Assembly (NCBI RefSeq): GCF_000151315.2
Contig: NW_011887303.1
Location: 556,719-620,718 of the forward strand
Direction: 5' to 3'
Source of the DNA: Capsaspora owczarzaki ATCC 30864
Lineage: Eukaryota > Opisthokonta > Filasterea
DNA length: 64,000 nt
Made by a program: the position numbers and the translations under genes. The notes below the pieces were generated by a model that was not told the origin of the DNA, did no database searches, and worked only from the letters and a program-made list of their open reading frames with translations. The number at the start of each line of letters is the position of its first letter. Position 1 is the first letter of the stretch. This document shows positions 1 to 10,077 of the stretch, in pieces.

Positions 1-3000
1 TTGCTGGGCACAGATGTCGTCTCCTCGCGCCCGCCTGCCGCCTGTGCACTGCTGGCCGGTGTGCGCGTGGCCTCGCCAGACTCAGAATTTGACGGCGATT
101 CTGGGGTGTGCCGCGCGACGGGCCTGGGTGCGACTGAGGGGGTGGGAGCAGCGGTGGCGCAGGCGTTGGGTTTTCGCTGACTGTGTTGCTTGCGCTGTTT
201 CTGACCTCGTCAGAGTCGCTGCCTCCTGGGGTAGTTTTCGATGCTGGTTCTGATGGTGCTGCCTGCGCAGGGCGAGGCACTGTCGGGGCGGCCGCAGGAG
301 CCGCGTCGGTGTCAAAGCGCTTTGCCGTTCGCTCGTCGTTGGTGCGCCCGCCACGCGCAGTTCGTGTTGTCTGGTTCTGTCGCAGCCGCGGCGCTGCCAC
401 ACGCTGGGCTGTGAGTGTCGGTGTCAATAACGCGCTGTGGGGAGGCGTAGGGAGGAGGCCAGGGCGACAGCCGGCCGTCGAGGGTGTCGAAGCAGAGGAC
501 TGACTGCTTTGCACAGGGATGTGCATTGTTCGTTGTTTGAAGTCGATTTGAGGGTTGTTCTTTTCCAGCCAGTCCGCCCCAAGGATGAGAGGTACGACTG
601 GCGTCGATGTGATCAGAGGCTGGATCACCTCACGGTGCTTGCCGAGCGAAAGGCCGACTCTGCATTGCTCGCTGATTTTCAATGGTTGCCCATTGACTGA
701 TTGGACTGTGATTGGTGTGGCCATACGTGAACGTTTGACAGACAATTTATTTGCGAACTCGTCATCCATCAACGTTACAGTAGCGCCACTGTCAACCAGA
801 ACGGGCGTGCTCACAGGCTGGGACTCGGGACGGTCCAGGTTGCAAACACGAGCTGGAAAAACAAAGGCGCCGTTTTCTTGCCCACTCGTCAGATGGCCCT
901 GGCGGTGGGCTGGGCTTTTCCCTGCTGGGATTGGCCCTGCTGGCCTTGCTGCTGCGGCTCGTCGTCGTCGTCGTCGTTGTCGTCGGCAGCCCAGTGCGCG
1001 AACAGGGCGGCAGCGAGCTGCTTCTTGGAGAAGCGCGTGAGGCACCTGCTGGCAATGTGACCCGGCTCCCTGCACTTGTAGCAGAGGCCTTTCGCCAAGC
1101 ATTCCGCGCGCTCCTTGTCAGTGATTGGCGAAGAGGACGAGCGCTGCGACGGGCCCGGCTTGTTGTTGTGCGCTGCCCTGTTGCCGTTGCCGTTGCGATT
1201 GCCGTTACCGTTGCCGTTGCCGCGAGCCGAATTGTTGTAAGTCGCATAGTTGCCACCATTGCGACCGGCGTTGTTGCTGTTGTTGCTGTTGTTGCTGTTG
1301 CTGTTGTTGTGACCGCGGTTGTCGCTGTTGTCAAGGGGGGTGTTGTCGCTCACCCTGTTGCCGTTGTTTCTGCGCTTCGGCTCGAATTGCATCGAATACA
1401 GGATCGAGGCCTTGATGTTCGCCAACGTCTCATCCAAGGACCAGTTGAGGGCATGGGTGGCGTACACGACGGGCGGCAGAGCTGCGAGCAAGTCCTGCTT
1501 GATGCCGTCCTCGGTGATGTTGATGCCGCGAATGCGCCTCAGCCTCTCAACCGTCTCGACCACCTCCTTCACGCTGCGTGCCGTGTAGCGCAGGTCGGCC
1601 AGTAGCTGGCGCGCACGCGCTCCAGTCGTTTCGTCGCTGAACTTTCTCTTGAGCGCGGCCAGCAGCTCGTCCGAAGTGCTACCCGGTTTGTCGTCCAGCT
1701 CGTCCATGATGAACTCCAGTGCCGAGTCCGACAAGCAGGTAATGAGGACGGTAACCTTGTCCTTTTCAGTCAGTGAGACCATCTTGCAACGATTCGAAAA
1801 ATTTCTCACAAAACGATCCAGGTTGTCGGCATTGCCATCGAACTTTGACACGCCGAAGAACTTGCACAGGTCGTTAAAACTCATGGAGGCCGTGACGCTG
1901 GTGTCTATCTCAGCCAGGATCTCGGCATTGTTTTGCTCGATACCCTGTGCCATTTGCTCGGGACTGAGCATAGACGTGTTGCTATCGGTGTCCGTGTCGC
2001 CACTGGCGTTCGAGGGGCCAGCGTCGCTCATGGTGAGATCTTGAAGATTGAGAAAAAAGTGCGAGAAAAGTGAAAACCGCAAAGAACTGAAAAAGGAAAA
2101 CACGTGAAGATGTGGGGAAAAGATAACAAAGAAAGACGGCCACAGCAGTGCCGAGTGCGATTGCAGTGCTGGGGTCGAAAAGGGGTCTTGATCACTGCGG
2201 TGTCTCGAACACAGCAGTCGTGGTGGGGAATGTGGAAGAACGAAGCAAAGTGAAAACAAAAATGCAAGGAATGAGGGGAGAAAGAGAAGGAAGCGAAGAA
2301 AAATGAAATGAAATGAGAAAAAAAAATGAAAGAAACGTGGCAGAACAGAAAGAGAGAGAAAACGAGTCGTGATCACTGCGGCGTCTTGAGATGCAGCAGT
2401 CGTGGCAGTCGGGGAGAAGAGTCTGTCGATGAACACTGGGTGACAAAATGTTGATTCGTCAAATTGTCAGAGTCAGTGCAAAGGTACGTCGATTGTCAGG
2501 CAATGTTCATGAATAAAGGTATATTGACGAATGAACCATTCCCCGTATGGGAGACATGACAAACAATACAAGGTAATGCATGCAAGTAAGTAGGCATGCC
2601 AGTGGGGCATGACACGTAGGAGGAATCGGAGCGGAAGGGAGTTGGATGGGTGGCTGAGATGAGGAAATTGCCGGAGTGGCGGGAACTGCCGGAGAGGCAG
2701 ACGATGACGATTGGCTGGGAAGTTGAGAGGGAATTGCCGGAGGGGCGGAAGACGAGGATTGATTGGTAGCTGCTGGAGGAGCAGTGGAGGTTGCCGAAGG
2801 GGCAGGAGGAGTTGCCGAAGGGGCAGGAGTTGGCGTAGACGCAGCGGCGGCAGCGCGCGTTTGGACACCGGGAACAGACGAAGTACTCATAGCGAAGGCC
2901 AAGAGAAGGAGAAGTGAGATAGCAAGAGGGAGTCTAAACTCGTGCTAGGGGCAAGAAGAGCAAAGGGGGACAAGAGGAAGAAGGCAGGAGAGAAGAAAGA

Positions 3001-3627
3001 CTTGAGAAATGAAGACTTGGAAAATGAAGACTTGAGAAAAGAGAAAGATGAAGAAATGAAGACTGATTGATAATCAGAAAAAGGGTTTTGCTTAAATAGG
3101 AAACCAGAAGGGAATTACGCAATTAGCCGAAACGGAGATGATGCAATATTGCGCAATCGGGAATTCCCCAGGTGAAATTTTTCCCCGGCGAATTTTTTTT
3201 TTTTTTTTAGTTTGTCTTCCCTTGTGATGGATGGATGCCGCAGGATGCGATAGAAGCAGGAATGGTAGAAGTACCAACACAGACAGAGTGTGCGTGTGAG
3301 AGGGAGAGGGAGAGTCACAGGACTACCCCTTCGAGAGTCGAAGTTGTGGTAGTGCGAAAATGACGCAAGAAAACGCACGGATTGCGCAATCGAATGAGGG
3401 AGTTCCCCAGCCGTATGTACGCACAAGAAATACCCCAGGAAGTCGACAGATATCGACAGAGAACACCAGACACCGGGGAGATACGGTGTTGATGAAGGAG
3501 AGGGAGAAAGAAGCGAGGAGAAAATTCGAGAAGCGAAGAGAAAATTCGCGAAGCTTGGAAAAGCGAGTGGAAAACGCGAACGGGGATGACGTAAGCGCGG
3601 ACAAGAACTTCTTTCACAGAACCAACA
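1..3627 (-). mobile_element. Ty3/gypsy-like LTR retroelement, 5' part (gag and protease), runs off the left edge
   Basis: A minus-strand element. Its visible parts, from its 5' end, are a long terminal repeat (2449-3627), a leader of about 420 bp, a Gag reading region (about 889-2031) with a retrotransposon-Gag-like core and a CCHC zinc knuckle (CYKCREPGHIASRC), and an aspartic protease region (about 550-870) with the active-site motif DSGAT. Reverse transcriptase, RNase H, integrase and the 3' LTR would lie left of the window, so I cannot say whether the copy is whole. The part seen looks well preserved, which suggests a fairly young insertion. The knuckle and the DSGA-type protease fit the Ty3/gypsy superfamily; without the polymerase this assignment is provisional. 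The leader holds an imperfect direct repeat of about 45 bp (near 2180-2225 and 2370-2413). No clear tRNA primer-binding site was recognised. Confidence 0.75.
2449..3627 (-). repeat. Putative 5' long terminal repeat of the gypsy-like element
   Basis: The segment begins TGTTGATTC and ends GAACCAACA, so its ends form an imperfect inverted repeat of the TGTTGRTTC type with TG...CA termini, as expected of an LTR. It lies just upstream of the Gag leader in the element's orientation. At about 1.18 kb it is long for an LTR, and it holds Ser/Pro/Ala-rich low-complexity reading frames without recognisable function. The partner LTR is outside the window, so the boundaries rest only on the terminal motif and position. 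Confidence 0.5.
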
Positions 3628-4128
3628 GGTGAGTAAGGGGCTGAGTCGTCAAACTGTTAGGATCCCGGACTGGACAGGGAAGGGTACTCAAGTGTTGGCG
3701 CAAGGCAGGACAAGGAATTGGGGATTTTGGGGATTTAATAAAGACAAGACAAGAAAGGATCCAAATCGAATCAGGTTGATCAAATTTTGACGACTGACAG
3801 ACAAACATATTTGTCATCATCAACTCAGAAAATCAGACAAGACAAATCAGAGCAAGATAGAAGAAAAACAGGAAGAAAGACAAGGGTGAGAAAACATGCA
3901 AGAAATCATTCAAAGTGGCAGGTTGCATCCAGAAACCTGACAAGTGTCAGGACCCGCAGGCTCTGCGGTCCCGACTGGGTCGTTCTTTGCTAAGAAGACT
4001 CGGCGTTGATGTCTTTGTATTGTTTGTTTGCATGCATTTGGAATTGCAGTTCAGTCTGCAAAGTGAAATACAGCACACTTTTCTACAACAGCATTGCCTG
4101 GCTAACCCTACCAAGGTCTCATATGATG
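3628..4128. other. Intergenic stretch with possible LTR debris
   Basis: No gene is seen between the LTR and the end of the RI-type LRR gene. Near 3640-3665 a stretch resembles the LTR end at 2450-2475 (about 18 of 24 bases alike). Related TGTYAGGAYCC motifs start near 3651 and 3946, and the second heads a short GC-rich hairpin. This could be an old LTR fragment, but the evidence is weak. Confidence 0.3.
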
Positions 4129-7100
4129 TTAAACATATCCGACATAAAGATACTCAAGTACGTCATCGCTGGGACGCTCGCTGGGTTGAACTTGAACCTC
4201 CCAGCCCTCGCGCATTTGTCGGATGACATGATGCCTCGCTGGCCAGATTGTCGCAAGTCGAATGGTCGAGTCGACGAAAGTCGGCTTCGCAGCACATTCG
4301 TATCGAACAACACCTTGCTCATCTCGAACAGTCAAGTAAAACACGCAGTTCTGTTTCGACTTGCCTTTTGTGCTCTTGTCCCGAAGCACCCGAATTCCTT
4401 TCATGCGGATCGAATTCCCATTGATGCTTTGAGGCACTGTCACTTTCAGAACACCATCGGCGGTCCCGCCAATCAAATTCACTCGCTCCACGCCTTGCCA
4501 ATAAAATGCCTCGTCCATGATGAGATCAGCAATCTCAGCTGGTAGTGCAGGTAGAGATGCGGACTGATTCTCCAGCTCCAACCCGCTGGTCAGCATTCGG
4601 AACACGATCTGCAGGTCTTCAGCAGTTGCCAATCGTGGACGTAAGGCAAACGCAAGTGGGTTTATCTGGTAGTTGAGTCTATGCGACGAACAAGCAGCAG
4701 GATGCATCAGCAGTCAGCGAAGCCGCTCCACTGCTTGGAGAAGCATTGAATGAGCATCAAGGGCTCGAAACACATACTTCAGTTCAGTCAAAGGGCGTGC
4801 GTCCTGAATTGCCTGAGCCGCAACCTTGCCAATGCAATTAAAAGCTAGACTGTTTCTCGACAAGTAAGCAACGAGACAAGAGGCAAGTTCTGATCGATTC
4901 TGACTTAAAGTTCAATACGAGCAACGAGCAGAGCAACATACTTGAGCTTCTTCACCGATGTGTTCACCTTGAGAGCTTCAGCAATCGCCTTCGCTCCTTC
5001 ATCACCAATCTGATTCTCGTACAGACTGTCCATTTTCATAGGTGAGCTCTTTAGTGCCCTCTGTTAAATCACCCAAGCATCTGTCAAAATACATGTAAGA
5101 TGACTTACTTGAGCTCGGTCAATGACGTGTTCAATTTGAGTGCTTCAGCAATCGCCATCATGCCAAGATTGCCGATCTGATTCTCACCCAGGCTGTCCAA
5201 GTCCCATCTCTCATTGAGCACTCTGATTACCCTCTGCTGAATCACCCACTCACATACATCAGTCAAAGTGAGATGCCTTACTCGAGCGCAGGCAACGTCG
5301 TGTTCACCTTGAGTGCTTGAGCAATTGCTCGCGCGCCTGCATCGCCAATCTGATTGTCACCAAGACTGTCCTAGACATCAGCAAAGACTCTGAATTCCCT
5401 CAGATGTACCACCACGCACATTCATCGGATCAAGCGAGATGACTTACTTGAGCGAGTCTTCTTTTTTGTGGTGATTTTTGGGGTCGTCATAGAATTGGGT
5501 GTCAACTACCGCTGCTCCTCAGGACTCGGGTGCAGCGGCATCCCGTCGCCCAATCAGCATGGCGATGTGATGGCCTCGGAAACTGGTTGTCACCATCATT
5601 CAAGCCCCGAGCTGGTAACTCGGGCAATACGGGGTACGCGGCTTCTCTCTCTACCATCTCAACCCATCTCGCCGCCACGCGGCACTCTCCATCGTCCTGC
5701 CCTCGCGGCAGGCCCCGCCCGTCACCGGGCACGTCCTCCCTGTCTTCCAGACAGACCAAACGTCCTCTGCCTTCATGGCTGAACACAGTGGCTGGCCCCC
5801 ACGCCCCTGTCTTCGCGTCGGCGAGCTCCAGCTCGTCACGTTGTTCCGATCTCCATTTTCTTTTCTCCTCTCGTGCTGCTTCCTGCCAGGTCCCGAGGCA
5901 CAGTGGCCCACCTTCAACTCTTCGTTCCCGCTACTGATGCACCAAGGTCTCTCTCACTCCCGAAGAAGTGGTCCACCAGACCTTGGAGATCCGGACCAAT
6001 GAACGTCTTGCCACGCAACTGGTTGCCCTCGCGTACACCTAGTACCCGCGACTTGTGTGGTGAGCGGTTGGTTTCGATCTGAATTGTCGCTCCTTACGAC
6101 AGTGTGCTGTCCCACCGCCTGCCAGCCGTCTACTTGTTAGTGAACCGAAATGGCTAGCAACATGTCTTTCGTGGTGTATAGGTGGGGAAAGCCTGATCCA
6201 TCCACCGTCAGCTAGGCTGATCATCTGTTCGAGTTCCTCTGTGAGCTCTTGAGCACTCCTAAGCATGCCTTTTTTGGTGTGTTATTATGCGACATCCAAC
6301 TGTCTCATATCCTTCCTACGTTCTTTTTCTTTGTTATTCGTAATAAAGCTTTTAGACGAAAAAAAAAAAAAACTTACTTGAGCCAAGTCAGAGTCGTGTT
6401 CACTTTGAGTGCTTCAGCAATAGCTTGCGCTCCAATATCGCCAATCTTTTTGCTCAGACTGGTCGACCCTCCAGCAGTGAGCACTCTCCATGCTCTCTTC
6501 GGAATATTCATCAGTAACTCTGAGATTGCTTACTTGAGCACAGTCAGCGTCGTGTTCACTTTGAGTGCTTCAGCAATAGCCTGCGCTCCAGCGTCGCCAA
6601 TCAGATTCAGCCACAAACTGTCCATTCCTTTCATCAGTGAGCACTCCTGCTGTCATGTATCACCCACTCACATGCATCAGTTAATATGAGATGCTCACTA
6701 GAGCCGAGTGACTGTCGTGTTCACTTTGAGTGCTTCAGCAATCGCCTGCGCTCCAGCATCGCCAATCTGATTTTTGTCTAGACTGTTCATGCCTCCATCC
6801 GTGAGCACTCTGTATTGTCACTGGATGTCTCACTCACATGCATCAGTTCAAGCGAGATGCCTTACTCAAGCGTGGTCACAGTCGCGTTCACCTTGAGCGC
6901 TTCAGCGATCGCCTTTGCTCCAGCTTCACCAATCTGAATGTCCAACAGACTGTCCACTCCCAACTAGTGAGTGCTCTGATTGCCCTCCGATGGATCATCC
7001 TCAGTCAAAGTGAAATGAAATGACTCACTACAGCTTGGTCAGCGTCGTGTTTACTTTGAGTGCTTCAGCAATTGCCTGCGCTGCCGCGTCGCCAATCTGA

Positions 7101-7899
7101 TTTTGGCACAGACTGTCCATCCTCTCCGTCAGCGATCCCACCACTGGATTGCTCAATCACATGCATCAGTTCAAGCGAGATGCCTCACTTGAGCCAAGTC
7201 AGCGTCGTGTTCGCTCTGAGTGTCTCGGCAATTGCCCGCGCGCCTGCGTCGCCAATCTGATTATCACCAAGACTGTCCTAGACATTCAGCGAAGACTCTA
7301 GATTACTGACTTACATGCATCACCAAACGTGATTTTGCCTACCCGAGCGCAGTCACCGACGCGTTCACCTTGAGTGCTTCAGCAATCGCGTTCATTCCAC
7401 CTTCCCGTATCTGGTTCCTCTGTAAGCTGTCCTTTGTCCGTCAATAATGCATCTCAATGCGACTATTGGATCAGCCACTCACATGCATATTCAAGCGAGA
7501 TGCTTTACAAGAGCTGAGTCAGCGTCGTGTTCACTTTGAGTGTCTCAGCAATCGTTCGCGCGCCTGCATCGCCAATCTGATTCTTCCCCAGACTGTCCTC
7601 GACATCAGCGAAGACTCTGTATTGTCACTGGATTACTCGCTCGCATCCATCAGTTTGAGCGAGATGCCTTACGCAAGCGTGGTCACAGTCGCGTTCACTT
7701 TGAGTGCCTCAGCAATCGCCCTCGCGCCAGCATCACCAATCTCTTCCTCTGGCAGGCTGTCCTCCATGCAGTACAGTCAATACACGCGCAGTCACACTGT
7801 TGCAATAGCTTCGGCTACTAACCTCAGTTCTCCTCTCGCATTCTTGACTTTATCATACAACTCGCGCTGTCTCCGAGTCATACTCCGATACGACAGCAT
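4129..7899 (-). CDS. RI/NLR-type leucine-rich-repeat protein, one 28-residue LRR per exon
   Basis: Fifteen exons can be read on the minus strand with all phases agreeing: 7823-7899, 7673-7756, 7509-7592, 7343-7426, 7189-7272, 7029-7112, 6866-6949, 6699-6782, 6534-6617, 6378-6458, 5282-5365, 5109-5192, 4942-5025, 4778-4849 and 4129-4678. Twelve internal exons each encode one ribonuclease-inhibitor-type LRR with the consensus LGxNQIGDAGAxAIAEALKV followed by NTTLTxL. Eleven are exactly 84 nt and one is 81 nt. A shorter 72-nt repeat follows, then a C-terminal region of about 180 residues containing LPAEIADLIMDEAFYW, which I cannot assign. No NACHT, TIR or membrane segment is visible. The protein is about 565 residues, probably an intracellular binding scaffold. 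The intron at 5366-6377 carries a retroposed insertion yet keeps its splice donor, so the gene may still be expressed. Confidence 0.85.
4778..7756 (-). repeat. Array of thirteen single-LRR exons (84-nt unit)
   Basis: Exon-sized repeats recur every 150-180 bp, each ending in a GT donor just after the LxxLxxL part of the LRR and starting after an ACAG-type acceptor. Every intron interrupts the codon at the same phase (phase 2), so units are interchangeable. Introns are 66-92 bp apart from the one that carries the insertion. The identical NTTLT and GDAGA coding blocks point to recent or ongoing duplication of exon-plus-intron units. Confidence 0.85.
5454..6371 (+). mobile_element. Polyadenylated retroposed insertion (LINE-mediated) inside an LRR intron
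   Basis: A 918-bp segment is flanked by a perfect 12-bp direct repeat (ACTTACTTGAGC at 5442-5453 and 6372-6383). It ends on the plus strand in an A-run (6359-6371) preceded by AATAAA at 6342-6347. Target-site duplication plus a 3' poly(A) tail is the hallmark of L1-type retroposition, so this is a 5'-truncated LINE, a SINE or a processed copy of some transcript. I recognise no reverse transcriptase or other protein in it. Removing the insert and one repeat copy leaves an 82-bp intron, matching its neighbours (66-92 bp). Confidence 0.8.
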
Positions 7900-8444
7900 G
7901 TTGGCAAATTAAAAAAAAAAAAAAACCAACGAAAGAAGACTGAAAAACTCAACTGAGCTGGATGGAAAGCTGAAAGAGAAGGCAAAAAGACGAAGCGAAC
8001 ACGTTCGAATGTCGCTTTGAAACTTGAAGAACAAACAGGGGGAAAAAAAAACCAAAGAAGAGCTCCGCATCTAATTTGTCGTTGTCCGATGCTGGGACAG
8101 CCCAACCCATATCTGTTAGCTCAGTGCTCAATTTTTATTTCGTATCTACCTTTTCCTCCCTCGCGGGTGTAATACTCGATGCCGGAACATGCTTTTGTCA
8201 GAGACAAGTAATCTCCCAGGCTGTTGGCCGCCTTTCAATAATTTCTTGCCCCCCCCCCCAAAGCCCTGTCTCGTTTTCTTCGAGGCTAAGGAAACGCAAT
8301 CCGACCCCCGAGCGCTCATCGCGGCTTTTTCAACGCGTTGATTGTTGTCGTTTAAAAGTCGTTGGTTTGGTTTGTTGCTGCTGAGAGGTTTTCTTGGAAC
8401 AATAACGAGGTGTCGCACGGCAACACACAACTATTGAATAGACA
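7900..8444. other. Intergenic region between the LRR gene start and the TANGO2 3' end
   Basis: Contains A-runs near 7910-7924 and 8042-8050 and a C9-10 run near 8250. No convincing gene; short open frames here are not conserved-looking. It should hold the promoter of the LRR gene and the 3' UTR of TANGO2. Confidence 0.5.
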
Positions 8445-9763
8445 TCAGGAATGCATCTCGTCATTCAAGCTGAACGAAAATCGCTGCTGCTTCCACTCTC
8501 CCGTTTCCGAATCGCGCGTATGTTCATAAAAGACGGAGTGGCCGTTGTGATCAACGACCTGCACGGCAATCGAACGTGTCCCGTATGCAGCTTCTGGAAA
8601 TTCGACAAACACGGGTGAAAGCTTGCGTTCCCATTCGATTGGCACACCCGTTTTCGGCAATTGGTCATCCGAGCATCTGAAAATGCACAAGGGGTCACAC
8701 CAGGTCCGTGAAAATGAACGAAAGAAGAAAAGAAGGAGAGTTAGAAAGAAAACACCAGTCCACCAACTACATCCAATTCAACCATAAACATGCACCCATT
8801 GCGTTCGCTCACGCATGCAAGCAACGTACTTTTGTTGATCTCTCATGGCACTGGCCAGGTGAGCTGCTACTTGATCGGCGTCGGCATTGGCACGGTTGAC
8901 GGCAGCATCGATGTTCGCTTTGCCTCGGGTTACTTTTGGCCACGGCTCATCCAGTACTCCGTTGCTGACACCATGCAGCACACAGGGCTGCACACTCTGA
9001 TAATCCTGGTTGACGCGATTGGACACGTATTGGAAGTTTCCGGATTGGATGTCGCCAACCACCAAGTTGAATCCCGAAAACTCGTGTCGCTCGGATGCCA
9101 GCGAGTGTGCAAACTTGTCAGGAGACGCTTGCTGATCTACTAGAAAGTTGGCGCACAGCCCACCTGGCAAGGACAATAATAATAGAACAAAGACCACACA
9201 TTCATTGATTGAGGAATGGGTGTTTGGCCAAAAAAAAAAAAAAAAACCAAAAAAAAAACAAACAAAATAAATAAAAAAGAGCCCTCTGACACCCAGCCAG
9301 CCTGCCCAAAGTGGAAAAAAGGATCACGACATCGTAAAATCAGACGATAATGCAATAATGCGTTACCACGGCCGCGGAGCTCTGGAGGCGGCGATGCTTC
9401 GCGGCAATTTGTGAGGAAGGCTACGCGCCCGTCAGTGGTTGTGCCGAGCCACGTTCCGCCCTCGCGCCCTGGCTCTCGATCGATCCCTATCACCCACACA
9501 TAGACACACACACACACATACATACATACATACACGCAGCGAGTCAGCAAATCCCGACACACTTGGCTCGAGCGATCGATGACAGCGCAGCAACCAAGCC
9601 AAATTTCGCATGACGCACCGCCGAGTACATGCGGCGCCTCCTTCCAGAAGTGCGCAGGATCGGTTGGGCGATTGAAGAACTCGTCGCGATTGGCCGCCAT
9701 CACAAAGCGGAAGCGGCAGCACTGCGGCCCACCAGCGCACGCTTTGAAGAAGACAATGCACAT
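8445..9763 (-). CDS. TANGO2: TANGO2 homologue (NRDE family)
   Basis: Four exons (9619-9763, 9367-9468, 8830-9163, 8445-8676) join in frame into about 270 residues, close to human TANGO2 (276). The N-terminus MCIVFFK and the family signature NRDEFFNRP are present, followed by GGTWLG, a GVSNGVLDEPWPK block and a C-terminal YGTRSIAVQVVD block, in the family order. TANGO2 proteins act at mitochondria or in the cytosol; proposed roles are in lipid or acyl-CoA and haem handling, and the original name came from Golgi organisation screens. The ATG at 9763 is chosen because the family starts with Met-Cys at this point. The gene faces away from the syntaxin gene across about 310 bp, a likely shared promoter region. 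Confidence 0.9.
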
Positions 9764-10077
9764 TGCAGTCAAAAAAAAAAAAAAAAAAAAAAAGAAAGAA
9801 AAAAAAAAAAAAAAAAAAAGACTGGAGCAAATTTCCTCCGCTCTTCATTGCTCTGAAAGGTAGGAGACAAGAGAGAGAGAGAGAGACAAAGGGGAGGGGA
9901 CACTACAAAAATTACACATTGAAGAACACGGCTCACCCCGCTGCCCAAAAAGGGGAATGGCTCAGTTCTCTGTCTCACAATTTCGCGCGCTCTCGTTTTT
10001 GCCAATTTTTGGAGTGCTATCCACATCGAGCAGCCGCCGAGTTCCAACTGTGCTCAAGCCGTCCTGGAGAAGCGAAC
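9764..10077. promoter_or_regulatory. Divergent promoter region of TANGO2 and syntaxin
   Basis: The 314-bp gap between two head-to-head genes contains two long A-runs (about 9770-9793 and 9799-9819) and a short GA repeat near 9868-9888. Long poly(dA:dT) tracts upstream of starts are typical nucleosome-excluding promoter elements; assigning that role here is inference. Confidence 0.4.

Noticed and set aside
1125-1415. Cys-rich plus-strand frame opposite Gag
   Set aside because: Poly-Cys arises from GTT/GCT repeats opposite an Asn-rich Gag stretch; it is not a gene.
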